A stretch of DNA of 42,614 nucleotides from Sulfitobacter sp. (GCA_017854855.1 JAFMGZ010000010.1:1-42614), one strand, 5' to 3'; numbered from the stretch's first letter, positions 8,794 to 18,425 are shown. Program-made: numbers and translations. Notes: a model not told the origin generated them from the letters alone.

Positions 8794-9813
8794 TCACCCA
8801 AACAAATCGCTCTGCCCCTTGGGCGGTGCCATCCCCAAATGCGTCCATGCCTTTTGCGCCAACATCCGTCCACGCGGCGTGCGCTGGATCAACCCCTGCT
8901 GCAACAAGAACGGCTCAATCACCTCTTCCAGCGCATCGCGACTCTCTGACAGGGCCGCCGACATGGTTTCGATCCCCACAGGCCCGCCCTGATAATTCTC
9001 GGCAATCAGCCGCAGGTAACGCCGGTCCGCGCCGTCCAGTCCCAGGTGATCCACGCCCAGGCGGGTCAGCGCCATATCGGCCAGCTCCCGGGTGACACGC
9101 CCGTCGCCCTCGACCACGGCAAAATCCACCACCCGGCGCAACAGCCGCCCCGCGATCCTGGGGGTGCCGCGCGCTCTTTTGGCGATCTCGCGGGCGCCAC
9201 CTTCATCCGCCGGGGCCCCCAGTTTGCGCGCATTGCGGTCAACGATGATGAACAATTCATCCTCGGTGTAGAACTGCAACCGGGTCGGGATGCCAAAGCG
9301 GTCGCGCAGCGGCGTCGTCAACAGCCCCATGCGCGTGGTGGCCCCCACTAGCGTAAAGGGCTGCAATTCGATCCGCACCGTACGCGCCGCAGGCCCCTCG
9401 CCGATCACCAGGTCCAGCTCGAAATCCTCCAACGCCGGATAGAGCACTTCTTCAACCGCCGGGTTCAGACGGTGGATTTCGTCGATAAACAACACATCGC
9501 GGGCTTCGAGATTGGTCAGGATCGCGGCCAGATCGCCCGCCTTGGCCAGCACCGGACCCGAGGTCATGCGAAACCCGACGCCCAACTCGCGCGACATGAT
9601 CTGTGCCAGGGTCGTCTTGCCCAAACCGGGCGGGCCGTGAAACAGCGTGTGATCCATTGCTTCGCCGCGCTGTTTGGCCGATTGGATGAACACTGCCAGA
9701 TTGGACCGCGCTTCCGCCTGGCCCACAAATTCCGCCAGCATCTGTGGCCGCAGGGCGCGGTCCACATCCTCGGGCAGCGGCTCTGGCCGCAAGGTCGGGT
9801 CACTATCGGTCAC
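8794..9813 (-). CDS. ruvB: Holliday-junction branch-migration helicase RuvB
   Basis: AAA+ motor that drives branch migration on RuvA-bound Holliday junctions. Walker A is GPPGLGKTT at residues 60-68, Walker B ends in DEIH at 111-114, and the sensor-1 region ([20 protein letters not shown]) is intact. The C-terminal winged helix ([41 protein letters not shown]) is complete. Length 339 is typical. A 47-base gap separates it from ruvA. Confidence 0.98.
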   Translation of the reverse strand: MTDSDPTLRPEPLPEDVDRALRPQMLAEFVGQAEARSNLAVFIQSAKQRGEAMDHTLFHGPPGLGKTTLAQIMSRELGVGFRMTSGPVLAKAGDLAAILTNLEARDVLFIDEIHRLNPAVEEVLYPALEDFELDLVIGEGPAARTVRIELQPFTLVGATTRMGLLTTPLRDRFGIPTRLQFYTEDELFIIVDRNARKLGAPADEGGAREIAKRARGTPRIAGRLLRRVVDFAVVEGDGRVTRELADMALTRLGVDHLGLDGADRRYLRLIAENYQGGPVGIETMSAALSESRDALEEVIEPFLLQQGLIQRTPRGRMLAQKAWTHLGMAPPKGQSDLFG

Positions 9814-9860
9814 TGTCTATTCCATGCCAAGAAAGCCCAACGGGCTTGATAAGAACCACC

Positions 9861-10526
9861 CTAGCCCTTTGGGGCCAGAAGTTTCAACGCGGCGCGGATC
9901 AGGTCGGGGGTCGTGGCCCCTTCCATCTCGCCTGCAGCCTGTGCCACGGCACCGGCCGCGTCTCCGGGTCCGTACCCCAGATTGCTTAGCGCCGACAATG
10001 CCTCGGCCTGCGCCGAAGACCGCGCGGCGACGGGGGCGGGCCGTTTCGGCGGTGCGGCCGGTTCCAGCACTTCGGCCTCCACCTCGCCCTGTGCCTCGGC
10101 CAATGTGCCCGACATCGCCATGACACCCGGTGCCTTGTCCTTGAGGTCCAGCACCACCCGCTGTGCGATCTTGGGGCCCACACCCTTGGCGGCCTTGACC
10201 GCATTCCAGTCACCCAGCGCAATCGCCCGGCTGACCCCATCGGGGCCAAGCGTGCCCAGAATGGCCAGCGACGCCTTGGCCCCCACCCCCTGTACAGAGG
10301 TCAGCAGGCGGTGCCATTCCTTCTCCATCAGTGTTTGAAAACCAAAAAGCTGCATCAGGTCCTCACGCACAACCAGATCGGTGAACAGCGCGGTGACCTC
10401 GCCCACGCCGGGCAGGCTGGCCAGGGTGCGGTCAGAGCAATAGACCAGATATCCCACGCCGCGCACGTCAATCAGCACATGATCGGTTGCGCGGTATTCG
10501 ATACGACCTGTGATCTTGCCAATCAT
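9861..10526 (-). CDS. ruvA: Holliday-junction DNA-binding protein RuvA
   Basis: Tetrameric junction-binding protein that recruits RuvB. The 221-residue product starts [20 protein letters not shown], followed by the OB-fold domain I. The helix-hairpin-helix domain II follows ([21 protein letters not shown] and [19 protein letters not shown]), then an Ala/Pro-rich linker and domain III, the RuvB-contact helices ([19 protein letters not shown]). The open frame continues 20 codons upstream, but the true start is ATG 10526, which overlaps the ruvC stop as ATGA (10523-10526). Confidence 0.97.
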   Translation of the reverse strand: MIGKITGRIEYRATDHVLIDVRGVGYLVYCSDRTLASLPGVGEVTALFTDLVVREDLMQLFGFQTLMEKEWHRLLTSVQGVGAKASLAILGTLGPDGVSRAIALGDWNAVKAAKGVGPKIAQRVVLDLKDKAPGVMAMSGTLAEAQGEVEAEVLEPAAPPKRPAPVAARSSAQAEALSALSNLGYGPGDAAGAVAQAAGEMEGATTPDLIRAALKLLAPKG

Positions 10527-11026
10527 GCGCCTGCCTTCGCAATCGCCATGGCCAGCGAACTGGCCCCGCCGTGATGGGCATGACAAATCGCAATCGCCAG
10601 CGCGTCTGCGGCATCGGGCCCTGCGATTTCAATCCCCGGCATCTGCATCCTGACCATATGCGCCACCTGCACTTTATCTGCGTGGCCCACGCCCACGACC
10701 GTTTTCTTGATCTTGTTGGGGGCATATTCCCCCACCGGCAATCCCGCCTGCGCAGGCACCAGCATGGCGATGCCACGCGCCTGGCCCAGTTTCAACGTGC
10801 CGGCCCCGTCCTTGTTCACAAAGGTCTGCTCAACCGCCGCCGTCATCGGCTTGTAGATCTCAAAGACCTGCGTCAGCTGGCTGTGCAGGGACAACAACCG
10901 CTGTGCCAGATCGGTCCCCGAAGACTTGCAAACGCCGTTGGCCACGTGAATCATCCGGTTTCCCAGCACATCAATCACCCCCCAGCCAAGGTTCTGAAGC
11001 CCCGGATCAATGCCAATTACCCGCAT
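10523..11026 (-). CDS. ruvC: Crossover junction endodeoxyribonuclease RuvC
   Basis: Holliday-junction resolvase of the RNase H-like fold. The acidic catalytic residues are visible: D7 in [11 protein letters not shown] in VEQTFVNKD, and the C-terminal pair in [16 protein letters not shown]. The 167-residue length is typical. The frame is open far upstream, but ATG 11026 starts exactly at the conserved beta strand, so the upstream portion is non-coding. It is the first gene of the ruvCAB-unknown-ybgC-tol run; about 335 bases of non-coding DNA precede it. Confidence 0.96.
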   Translation of the reverse strand: MRVIGIDPGLQNLGWGVIDVLGNRMIHVANGVCKSSGTDLAQRLLSLHSQLTQVFEIYKPMTAAVEQTFVNKDGAGTLKLGQARGIAMLVPAQAGLPVGEYAPNKIKKTVVGVGHADKVQVAHMVRMQMPGIEIAGPDAADALAIAICHAHHGGASSLAMAIAKAGA

Positions 11027-11361
11027 ATGCGCCTGCCTTGTCTCAAATTGTTGCTTTTTTGGTGCACTAGCACGAAACGCGAACATCCGCCAAGCTTTTC
11101 CGCAAAAGCCGCAAATTTGCCTTGTTTGGCGCAATGCTGCAGCTGCGGCGTCGCTTTCGGATGGCGAACAGCCGGAAACAGCTGCCGACCTTGCCTTACT
11201 TTTTCCATATTTCATTGCCCTTTTGCGCCAGTTGCGACCTATGCAAAAAGCGCAGATCAAACATGCGTATGCTGCGCTTGCGAAACCGCAAATGCCCCCC
11301 TATCTGCCCCTCAGGTCGCCGGGTGAACCGGCTTAACTCATCAACATAAAGGACGGCCCAA
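11027..11361. other. Divergent intergenic region between ruvC and the DUF1127 gene
   Basis: 335 bases with no credible gene; open frames here lack coding character or known motifs. It must contain the promoter of the ruvC run (minus) and of the DUF1127 gene (plus). A candidate plus-strand promoter is listed separately; no minus-strand promoter could be fixed. Confidence 0.6.
11278..11306 (+). promoter_or_regulatory. Candidate sigma-70-like promoter of the DUF1127 gene
   Basis: TTGCGA (11278-11283) and TATCTG (11301-11306) are separated by exactly 17 bases and lie about 56 bases before the start codon. The match to the consensus is moderate, so this is a suggestion only. Confidence 0.3.
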
Positions 11362-11580
11362 ATGGCAGCTTTTGACACCTCTCGCCCCGCATACGGTTCC
11401 ACTTCGGCCGTCTCGGGTTTCTTTGCATTCATCACACGTGCCTATGGCGCGGTCGTGGCTTGGAATGATGCGCGCGTTACGCGCAACTCATTGGCAAAAC
11501 TCTCTGATCGCGAACTGGAAGACATCGGTCTGGTACGCGGCGATATCGACTCCGTCGCACAGACGGCATTTTTCCGCTAA
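11362..11580 (+). CDS. DUF1127 small protein (72 aa)
   Basis: Small basic protein with a C-terminal DUF1127 (YjiS-like) motif, WNDARVTRNSLAKLSDRELEDIGLVRGDI, occupying residues 34-62. Family members in alphaproteobacteria are stress-induced, and some have been linked to RNA turnover and to phosphate or carbon metabolism (for example CcaF1 in Rhodobacter). No function is shown here beyond family membership. The start ATG 11362 follows AAAGGA by 8 bases. It is monocistronic: divergent from ruvC, and followed by about 120 bases and a strong hairpin terminator at 11701-11738. Confidence 0.88.
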   Translation: MAAFDTSRPAYGSTSAVSGFFAFITRAYGAVVAWNDARVTRNSLAKLSDRELEDIGLVRGDIDSVAQTAFFR

Positions 11581-11700
11581 ATCGCCCTTGGCATGAGCTG
11601 ACAGATCACGGAACACCTGACGCATTGATATCTATGATTTCAGGCAGCGTCGGGTGGGTCCCTGCATCTTAAAACAGCCCTTGCGACACCAATATCATGT

Positions 11701-11738
11701 AAAAAGCCGCGCTCTGAACATCAGATGCGCGGCTTTTT
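11701..11738. terminator. Bidirectional intrinsic terminator
   Basis: Perfect 12-base inverted repeat, AAAAAGCCGCGC (11701-11712) and GCGCGGCTTTTT (11727-11738), around a 14-base loop, giving a U-tract in both directions. It lies between the plus-strand DUF1127 gene and the convergent minus-strand 117-residue gene and can serve both. Confidence 0.9.
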
Positions 11739-11800
11739 GTTGCACCACAGGTACACCGGTACATATGTCCTTCCCTTCCAGGAAGAACCACTCGTAAATC

Positions 11801-12154
11801 TTATCTCAGGATCGGGCCCACCACCTCTGCCAGGGCGTGGGTCAGCGGGTCGATTACCAATACCTTGGCACCCGCCTGTTCAAACACCGTCCCTTGTTCA
11901 AGCATCTTCAGCCGGCTCTTGTAGCTCAATGGGCCAAGTGCCGCCAGAACGAAGCCCTTGAAGCCAAAAAACCCGATTGCCACAAGAACCAGAAACTTCA
12001 ACCTGCCCGAAGAGACAGCTGCGACCCGGCGCTTGGGCACTGCCGTCAGCAGTCCATCATGGCTGACAACGGTCGTGTACCCTTTGGTCATATCGGCATG
12101 TTTGCGCCCCAACGTCTGGATGCGCTTTGCAAACTCAGCTTGAGTTTCAACCAT
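11801..12154 (-). CDS. Hypothetical protein with one membrane segment (117 aa)
   Basis: Family not recognised. The N-terminal 45 residues are hydrophilic and start MVETQAEFAKRIQTLGRKHA; basic residues (VPKRRVAAVSSGRLK) then lead into a hydrophobic segment at about residues 52-74 (FLVLVAIGFFGFKGFVLAALG). The C-terminal 40 residues are soluble. A single-pass inner-membrane protein is likely. Start ATG 12154 follows GAAGGA by about 8 bases. A long inverted repeat (12166-12200) reaches into that ribosome binding site, so initiation may be regulated. It lies downstream of prmA on the same strand, and the convergent terminator at 11701-11738 would end its transcript. Confidence 0.75.
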   Translation of the reverse strand: MVETQAEFAKRIQTLGRKHADMTKGYTTVVSHDGLLTAVPKRRVAAVSSGRLKFLVLVAIGFFGFKGFVLAALGPLSYKSRLKMLEQGTVFEQAGAKVLVIDPLTHALAEVVGPILR

Positions 12155-12165
12155 GGCAGCGGTCC

Positions 12166-12200
12166 TTCACTAACAAACGGCCCCCACCGTCGTTAGTGAA
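12166..12200. promoter_or_regulatory. Inverted repeat abutting the ribosome binding site of the 117-aa gene
   Basis: TTCACTAAC (12166-12174) and GTTAGTGAA (12192-12200) are perfect 9-base arms. The stem extends inward by about five further pairs (acgg/ccgt with one bulged base and one wobble) to a six-base loop. In the minus-strand transcript the 3' arm ends in GUGAA, immediately before GGA of the ribosome binding site, 11 bases before the start codon. No U-tract follows, so it is not a standard terminator of prmA. An operator or an RNA element controlling translation are the alternatives. Confidence 0.7.
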
Positions 12201-12272
12201 TAGATATCCAGTGAATGTGTCGAAATCTGGGCAAATCGCCCCATTTAGCGCCAAATTCAGTGAAAACTGCTG

Positions 12273-13139
12273 TTATTTTTGTAGTGTCAGCGTCGTCCAG
12301 TCAACAATGCTTTCGCGATGCACAAGATTGACGCCATTGCGTGCATAAACCTCGATGACCTCATCGGCCTGTTCGTTCAGGATGCCAGACAGAATCGCAT
12401 ATCCGCCGGGCTGCAGTGCTGCGGCCATATCCGGCGCAAGCGCGATCAGCGGCCCTTTTAGGATATTGGCGAACACCAGATCAAAGGGGCCCGCTGCGGC
12501 TAGGTCCGGATGATCGAAACCTGCCGCTTCGACGCAGGCCACCCGCCCCTCCAGACCATTGGCCAGCACATTGGCGCGCGCCACGTCTACCGCGACCTCG
12601 TCGATATCGCTGGCCAGCACGGTCTGCGGCCAGATCCGGGCCGCCGCCATGGCAAGCACGGCCGTGCCACAGCCAATATCCGCCACGTTTTGCCCCGCAA
12701 AGCCTGCATTGGCCAAACGGTCCAGCGCCCGCAAACAGCCCAGCGTGGTGCCGTGGTGGCCGGTACCAAAGGCCATAGCCGCCTCAATCAACAAAGGCTC
12801 GCAGTCCTGCGGCACCTTATCCGCATCATGGCTGCCATAGACAAAAAAGCGGCCCGCAACGACGGGGGCCAGTTCGCGGCGCACATGGGCCACCCAATCC
12901 GTCTCGGGCAATTCGGAGACCACGAATGGTTTGGCCCCCATGGCAGCGGCCAAAACCGCCAATGCGGTATCATCGGGCATGGCTTCGAAATAGCCGCCGA
13001 CCTCCCACAGACCGGATCCGTCTTCCATCTCGAAGACGCCAACCCCAGTGGGCTCCGGCTCAAGCCGCTCCATCGCGTCGCCCAGCGCATATGCCGCGTC
13101 GCGTCCCGTCAGGGTGGTCAGTGCTGTAAAAGTCGTCAT
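12273..13139 (-). CDS. prmA: Ribosomal protein L11 methyltransferase PrmA
   Basis: SAM-dependent methyltransferase that methylates ribosomal protein L11 in the cytoplasm. The PrmA signature AFGTGHHGTTLGCL starts at residue 123, and SAM motif I is DIGCGTAVLAMAA (from 154). The downstream ASDIDEVAVDVARANVLANG and VFANILKGPL motifs are intact. The N-terminal L11-recognition domain (1-100) is present. Length 288 is normal. It starts 17 bases after the MATE gene's stop, so the two may be cotranscribed, although the functions are unrelated. Confidence 0.95.
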   Translation of the reverse strand: MTTFTALTTLTGRDAAYALGDAMERLEPEPTGVGVFEMEDGSGLWEVGGYFEAMPDDTALAVLAAAMGAKPFVVSELPETDWVAHVRRELAPVVAGRFFVYGSHDADKVPQDCEPLLIEAAMAFGTGHHGTTLGCLRALDRLANAGFAGQNVADIGCGTAVLAMAAARIWPQTVLASDIDEVAVDVARANVLANGLEGRVACVEAAGFDHPDLAAAGPFDLVFANILKGPLIALAPDMAAALQPGGYAILSGILNEQADEVIEVYARNGVNLVHRESIVDWTTLTLQK

Positions 13140-13156
13140 GGCTGTCTTCTCCGATG

Positions 13157-14533
13157 TCAGTCAGGGGTCGGGTAGGCCCGCGCGGCCGCGGGGTCAAGTG
13201 GGGCATCCTGCGGGCCACGCAGACCCTTGACATAGAACCAGCCCCAGGTGGCTGCGATCACGCCCATCACGGCACCGGCCACAGCCTGGCCATAGATTAC
13301 CCCGGTTGCCCCGAACCACCCCGCCAGCAAGGCCGCCGCAGGAAAGCTCAGGATGCCGTCCTTGGACCAATTCACCAAGGTGGACCAGGCAGGCCGGCCC
13401 AGGTTATTGAAGGCCGCATTCGATACAAACAGCGCCCCGATAAAGACAAATCCACCGACCCCCACCAGCGTGAAGGCCCCGATCACATCGCGCCCGACAC
13501 CCGTCAGCCCAAAGGCCGCAATCACATGCGGCGTCGCAATCAGCATCAAACCCCAGGCAACCAGCGTATAGATCAGGCAGAAAAGCAGGGCATTGCGATA
13601 GGTGCTGCGCACACGGTCCATCTGGCCCGCCCCGTAATTCTGGCCAAAGATCCCGCCAATCGCCCCCGACAGCGCAAAGACCCCGCCAAAGACCACAACC
13701 GTCAGCCGCCCCACGACCGCCCAAGCCGCCATCGCCTCATCGCCATAGCGCGCCATGACGATGGTCAGCAGGTAATTGCCCGCAGGCGTCGACATCTGCG
13801 TTGCAATCGCAGGGCCCGCCACCACCATGAATGGCCCCGCGATATTGCGCATTGTCCGCAAACGGGGGCGTTCGACCAGCTGCATCTGGATCACCGCGAA
13901 ATAGACCGCAAGCGCCAGCAGCGCAAAACGAAACAGCACCAACCCATAGGCCGCACCGTCCAGCCCCAGCTCCATCCAAAAGATCAGCACCGGATCGACC
14001 ACCATCAGAACCATGCCAGAAAATAATGTGATATACATCGCCTTGGCCCCATAGCCATCGGCGCGCAATGTTCCAGACAAGACCAGCGCCGCAGACATCG
14101 GAATAAGCGAAGGAATGGTGATCCCCAGATAACGCGCCGCAAGCCGCGCGGTTTCCCCTTCGGCACCGGTAAATCCCACCAATTGATGCCGAAAGCCCAC
14201 GATCAGCAGGATCACAAAGGTCAATATGCTGACAGAGATGACAACAGCCGCCCCCGCTTGCCGTCTGGCTTGGTCACGGTTGCCCGTCCCGATGCTGCGT
14301 GAAATCACCGCCGTCGCGGCAATCATCAGCCCCACCGCAATCGAAACCGAAAAGAACTGCACCGCATAGGCAAAGCCGATGGCCGCCACCAGCTGCGGCT
14401 GGCCCAGCTGGCTGACCCAGAACAGGTTCGCCGCATCCACCAGAAAAACAAAGGTGATGCCCATGGCCCCGGTGGCGGTCATCCGCACCACATGGCCCAT
14501 GGTGCCGCCCGTCAGAAAGCGGCCCTGCGCCAT
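13157..14533 (-). CDS. MATE-family multidrug/cation exporter
   Basis: Inner-membrane secondary transporter of the multi-antimicrobial extrusion family, which exports organic cations or other small molecules in exchange for Na+ or H+. The 458-residue product has about twelve hydrophobic helices in two similar halves. Family-like segments include AANLFWVSQLGQPQLVAAIG near residue 35 and AVISRSIGTGNRDQARRQAG near 110, with the equivalent GGIFGQNYGAGQMDRVRSTY in the second half. Start ATG 14533 lies 3 bases after the upstream MFS stop, indicating coupling. Substrate cannot be read from sequence. Confidence 0.9.
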   Translation of the reverse strand: MAQGRFLTGGTMGHVVRMTATGAMGITFVFLVDAANLFWVSQLGQPQLVAAIGFAYAVQFFSVSIAVGLMIAATAVISRSIGTGNRDQARRQAGAAVVISVSILTFVILLIVGFRHQLVGFTGAEGETARLAARYLGITIPSLIPMSAALVLSGTLRADGYGAKAMYITLFSGMVLMVVDPVLIFWMELGLDGAAYGLVLFRFALLALAVYFAVIQMQLVERPRLRTMRNIAGPFMVVAGPAIATQMSTPAGNYLLTIVMARYGDEAMAAWAVVGRLTVVVFGGVFALSGAIGGIFGQNYGAGQMDRVRSTYRNALLFCLIYTLVAWGLMLIATPHVIAAFGLTGVGRDVIGAFTLVGVGGFVFIGALFVSNAAFNNLGRPAWSTLVNWSKDGILSFPAAALLAGWFGATGVIYGQAVAGAVMGVIAATWGWFYVKGLRGPQDAPLDPAAARAYPTPD

Positions 14534-14536
14534 CCT

Positions 14537-15769
14537 TTATGCCGCCGTCTGCGGCAGACCCGCACTAAAGATCGTCTCATTGCCCGGTGCCGGATGGCGC
14601 GGGATCAGCATCGCCAGACACAGCGAAACCCCCGCCATGCCCGCCGCCAAAAAGAACACCGCCGCCGGCGAAACAAGCCACAACAATCCCAGCACCACAG
14701 GCAAAAAGACGGCCGCGATATGGTTGATGGTAAAGGCCACAGCAGCCGTGGGCGCAATATCAGCCGGATCCGCGATTTTCTGGAAATAGGTCTTCATCGC
14801 CAGGGCCAGACCAAAAAACAGATGGTCCAGCACATATAGAACCGCCGCAACCACCACGCCCCAGCCCAGGTAATAGACCCCGCCATAGCTCAGAAAGACC
14901 ACGATCAGGCCGATATATTCAAAGCCCAGGGTGCGCCTTTCCCCGAAATATCCCACCGCCCGGCCCATCAGCGGGGCAAAGATTATATTGGCCACCAGGT
15001 TGATCAGATACAGGGTGGTGATCTGATGCACCTCATAGCCGAAACGCTCGACCATCATGAAACCCGCAAAGACCACGAAAACCTGCCGCCGTGCACCGCC
15101 CATGAATTGCAGCGCGTAATACAGCCAATAGCGGCGGCGCAGCACCATCCTCTTGTTCTGCGGCGTCGGTGCCTCGAATTGCGGGTAGGCGACCATGGCA
15201 AAGATCGCAATCGCCACGGTAACGCTGCCCCCCACCATATAGACGATGTTATAGGACAGCCCCAGCGTCTCCCACATGGCGATGATCGCCAGATAGGCCA
15301 AAAGCGTCGCAAACGACCCCGCCGCCATCAGCCAGCCCAACATGCGCGGCGCATCTTCGATCTTGAGCCATTGCAACTGCAGGGACTGGTTGACCGTCTC
15401 GTAATAGTGAAACCCGATCGAACTCAGCATCGTGATGGTCAGGATACCGCCCATTGACGGAAACCAGGCCGTCAGCGCCGTCGCCACGCCCAACAGCACC
15501 AGCGCAACCAACCCCAAAACCTGTTCACGCACAAATATGATGATCGCGATCACACCCACCGCCAAAAAGCCCGGAATCTCGCGGACCGTATGCAACAGCC
15601 CGATGTCAGAGCCATCAAAATCGGCAACCTCAATCACAAAATTGTTCAGCAGCGCCGACCAGACATTAAAGGCAATGGGCATGCCCAAAGCCATCAGGAA
15701 CAACAGGGCCACAGGCCTGCGCCAGAAGGGCAGTGCCTTGGCACCTTCAAGAGTGATATAATTCGCCAT
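14537..15769 (-). CDS. Major facilitator superfamily-type transporter (410 aa)
   Basis: Polytopic inner-membrane protein with about twelve hydrophobic segments and MFS-like layout: an N-terminal six-helix half, a short cytoplasmic loop with basic residues (APTPQNKRMVLRRRYW, about 210) and a C-terminal half. A loop resembling the MFS motif A is weak (LMGRAVGYFGERRTLG, about 275). Specificity is unknown. It leads a compact pair with the MATE exporter (3-base gap), which suggests a shared export function or simply shared transcription. Start ATG 15769. Confidence 0.82.
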   Translation of the reverse strand: MANYITLEGAKALPFWRRPVALLFLMALGMPIAFNVWSALLNNFVIEVADFDGSDIGLLHTVREIPGFLAVGVIAIIIFVREQVLGLVALVLLGVATALTAWFPSMGGILTITMLSSIGFHYYETVNQSLQLQWLKIEDAPRMLGWLMAAGSFATLLAYLAIIAMWETLGLSYNIVYMVGGSVTVAIAIFAMVAYPQFEAPTPQNKRMVLRRRYWLYYALQFMGGARRQVFVVFAGFMMVERFGYEVHQITTLYLINLVANIIFAPLMGRAVGYFGERRTLGFEYIGLIVVFLSYGGVYYLGWGVVVAAVLYVLDHLFFGLALAMKTYFQKIADPADIAPTAAVAFTINHIAAVFLPVVLGLLWLVSPAAVFFLAAGMAGVSLCLAMLIPRHPAPGNETIFSAGLPQTAA

Positions 15770-15982
15770 ACCCCACCCTTACGCCTGCCAAAAGCAAAAG
15801 ACGATACGCAAAAACGCACCGGTTCCTGCCTCTTTTTGGCTCAAAATACCTCAGCACCACGGCCCCAGCCACACAGATCATCCGCGTTCAACCCGACCAA
15901 ATCAGACAGTCGGGCAAAACACGGCAATCGCGTCAATGACTTGGCCGGTCCCGGTGGCCAGAACCGCCGGGCGCATCCTCTT

Positions 15983-18178
15983 TCAGTAGAAACTCTGCGG
16001 ATCAATATCGACCGCCAGCCGCATCTCACCCTTCAGACGCACCTGTGCCACCCATTGTGCCAGCGCCTCCTGCAAGGGCGCGCTTTTTTCGGCCTTGACC
16101 AATAATCTGACCCGGTGCCGGCCGCGTACCCGCGCGATGGGTGCGGGTGCAGGCCCATAGACCTGCGCCCCGATGCGGCGCAATGGCCCGTCCTGGCGCG
16201 CCAGCAGATTGCCTGCATCAAACACCTGCGCCACATCCGGGCCCGACAGGATAATCCCCGCCATGCGCCCATAGGGCGGCACGCCCGCCTGTTTGCGCTC
16301 GGCCGCTTCCGCAGCCCAGAAGGCCTCCTCGTCACCGGCCAGAATGGCCCGGATCACCGGATGCTCTGGCTGATATGTCTGCAACAGGGCGGTGCCGGGG
16401 GCTTCGGCACGGCCCGCGCGGCCTGCGACCTGGCGCATCAACTGAAAGGTCCGCTCGGCGGCGCGCAGGTCAGACCCCATCAGCCCAAGGTCCGCATCAA
16501 TCACCCCCACAAGGGTCAGATTGGGAAAATTATGCCCCTTGGCCACCAGCTGGGTGCCAATGACGATATCCGCCGCGCCTTGGGCAATCCCGGCAATCTC
16601 GGCCTTGAGCGCGCGGGCAGAGCCGTACATATCCGAACTCAGGGTCGCAATCCGTGCCTGCGGCCAGATCGCTGCTGCCTCCTCTCCCAGCCGTTCGACG
16701 CCCGGCCCCACGGGGGCCAGCTTGCCCACTGCCTCACAGGCGGGACAGGCCTCAGGCATCGGTTTGCTTTCGCCGCATTGATGGCAGATCAAGCGTTTGA
16801 GAAAGCGGTGCTCGACCATGCGCGCATCGCAATGGTCACAGCCAATCTGATGCCCGCAGGCCCGGCACAGGGTGATCGGTGCATAGCCGCGCCGGTTGAT
16901 GAACAGCATCGCCTGCTCGCCCCTCTCAAGGCGTTTGTTGACCTCCGCCTGCAGGGTCGGTGACACCCAGCGGTCGCTGGCCAGCCCTTCGCCGCGCATG
17001 TCAATGGCCCCCATCGTAGGCATCACCGCCGGACCAAACCGCGAGGTCAGTTCCAGACGCTGGTATTTTCCCGCCTCGACATTGGCCCAGGATTCAAGCG
17101 ACGGCGTCGCACTGGCCAGCACCACCTGCGCGCCGCAGATCGCCGCCCGCAGCACCGCCATGTCGCGGGCATTGTACAAAACCCCCTCTTCTTGCTTGTA
17201 AGAGGTATCATGCTCTTCATCGACCACGATCAGCCCCAGGTTCTGATAGGGCAGGAACAACGCCGATCTTGCCCCGATCACCAGCTGGCATTGCCCTTGG
17301 CCGACCATGCGCCAGATCCGCCGCCGCTCTGTCATGGTGGCACCCGAATGCCATTCGGCGGGCTTGGCCCCGAAACGCTCCTGCACGCGGGTCAGAAACT
17401 GTTCTGTCAGTGCAATCTCCGGCAATAGAACCAGGGCCTGCCGTCCCGCTTTCAGGGCTGCGGCCACGGCTTCCAAATAGACTTCGGTCTTGCCCGACCC
17501 TGTCACACCGCGCAGCAGGGTGGTGGCATAGCGTTGCGCGCGCACGCCCTGGGCCAGTGCCGCGGCACCCTTGGCCTGATCCTCGGTTAATGTCTTGCTA
17601 GGCAAATCAGGGTCCAGCCGCGCAAAGGGCAGATCGCGGGGGCTGTCCTCTTCGCGCACCACCCCCTGCGCCACCAACCCCTTGACCACAGAGGCGGTGA
17701 CCCCTGCCATTTCCGCCAGTTCCTTGAGCGTGAAGGCCAGATCACCATACTCATCCAAAGTCTCCAGCACCCGCCTGCGGGCATCAGTCACCTTGTTGGG
17801 CTGGGCATCCCCGCGCCGGTAGATCTTGCGCATGGAGGGCGGATCGCCCAAGCCCGGCGCGCGGGTCGCCAGACGCAGCATCGCGGGCAGCGGGGTCAAT
17901 GTATAGGCAGCCGCACGGGTCAGAAAGGTCTGCATCTCATCGCGCATGGGGGCCGCATCCAGCACCCGGATGACATGGCGGATCTTGCTTAGGTCATAAT
18001 CGCCCTTGCCCGGCCCCCAGACCACGCCCAGCACCTTGCGCGGCCCCAGCGGAACCTCGACAAATGCACCCAGATGGCAGCCCCCCTCGGGCGCACGGTA
18101 ATCCAGCGCGCGGCCCAGCGGCTGCGTGCTCAGAACGGCGACCAATGCGCCATGCTCAAAGAAGTCAGGATGGCTCAC
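15983..18178 (-). CDS. priA: Primosomal replication-restart helicase PriA
   Basis: 3'-to-5' helicase that reloads the replisome at stalled forks. The N-terminal 3'-end-binding domain begins GALVAVLSTQPLGRALDYRAPEG. Walker A is LRGVTGSGKTEVYLEA, and the DEAH-type box is VVDEEHD. The cysteine-rich zinc region reads CRACGHQIGCDHC .. CHQCGES .. CPAC, and the C-terminal helicase domain carries IGTQLVAKGHNFP and QVAGRAGR. The frame is open to 18619, but the extra 147 residues run over the divergent DUF484 gene and look non-coding. GTG 18178, with GGA upstream, gives a 731-residue protein of normal length. Confidence 0.95.
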   Translation of the reverse strand: MSHPDFFEHGALVAVLSTQPLGRALDYRAPEGGCHLGAFVEVPLGPRKVLGVVWGPGKGDYDLSKIRHVIRVLDAAPMRDEMQTFLTRAAAYTLTPLPAMLRLATRAPGLGDPPSMRKIYRRGDAQPNKVTDARRRVLETLDEYGDLAFTLKELAEMAGVTASVVKGLVAQGVVREEDSPRDLPFARLDPDLPSKTLTEDQAKGAAALAQGVRAQRYATTLLRGVTGSGKTEVYLEAVAAALKAGRQALVLLPEIALTEQFLTRVQERFGAKPAEWHSGATMTERRRIWRMVGQGQCQLVIGARSALFLPYQNLGLIVVDEEHDTSYKQEEGVLYNARDMAVLRAAICGAQVVLASATPSLESWANVEAGKYQRLELTSRFGPAVMPTMGAIDMRGEGLASDRWVSPTLQAEVNKRLERGEQAMLFINRRGYAPITLCRACGHQIGCDHCDARMVEHRFLKRLICHQCGESKPMPEACPACEAVGKLAPVGPGVERLGEEAAAIWPQARIATLSSDMYGSARALKAEIAGIAQGAADIVIGTQLVAKGHNFPNLTLVGVIDADLGLMGSDLRAAERTFQLMRQVAGRAGRAEAPGTALLQTYQPEHPVIRAILAGDEEAFWAAEAAERKQAGVPPYGRMAGIILSGPDVAQVFDAGNLLARQDGPLRRIGAQVYGPAPAPIARVRGRHRVRLLVKAEKSAPLQEALAQWVAQVRLKGEMRLAVDIDPQSFY

Positions 18179-18425
18179 CAAAGGGTCCGTCCGGGCAAAG
18201 GGGTTCAGCCATGCCAGATCACAAGCGCCGCCCAAGATCAACGTCCCCCGCCCCCGCGCAAGGATTGCGCGCCGTATTTCAGGGGCAGGCCCCGCCGTGA
18301 CGGCACCAGCAGTCTTTGACCCGCGTCCATGACACCCTGAGGCCACAAAATGAAAATTGACCGCCTTTGGGGGCAGATTTCCGATCTGCACTGTGCTAAC
18401 AGACTGCAAACAGCAAGAGACTGAT

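Noticed and set aside
11027..11260. Upstream extension of the ruvC frame
   Set aside because: The conserved RuvC fold starts exactly at ATG 11026 and the extension is rich in Cys/Arg/Lys with no recognisable domain.
15841..16029. Short minus-strand frame across the end of priA
   Set aside because: It starts inside priA and has no binding site or family; the part beyond priA is too short to judge.
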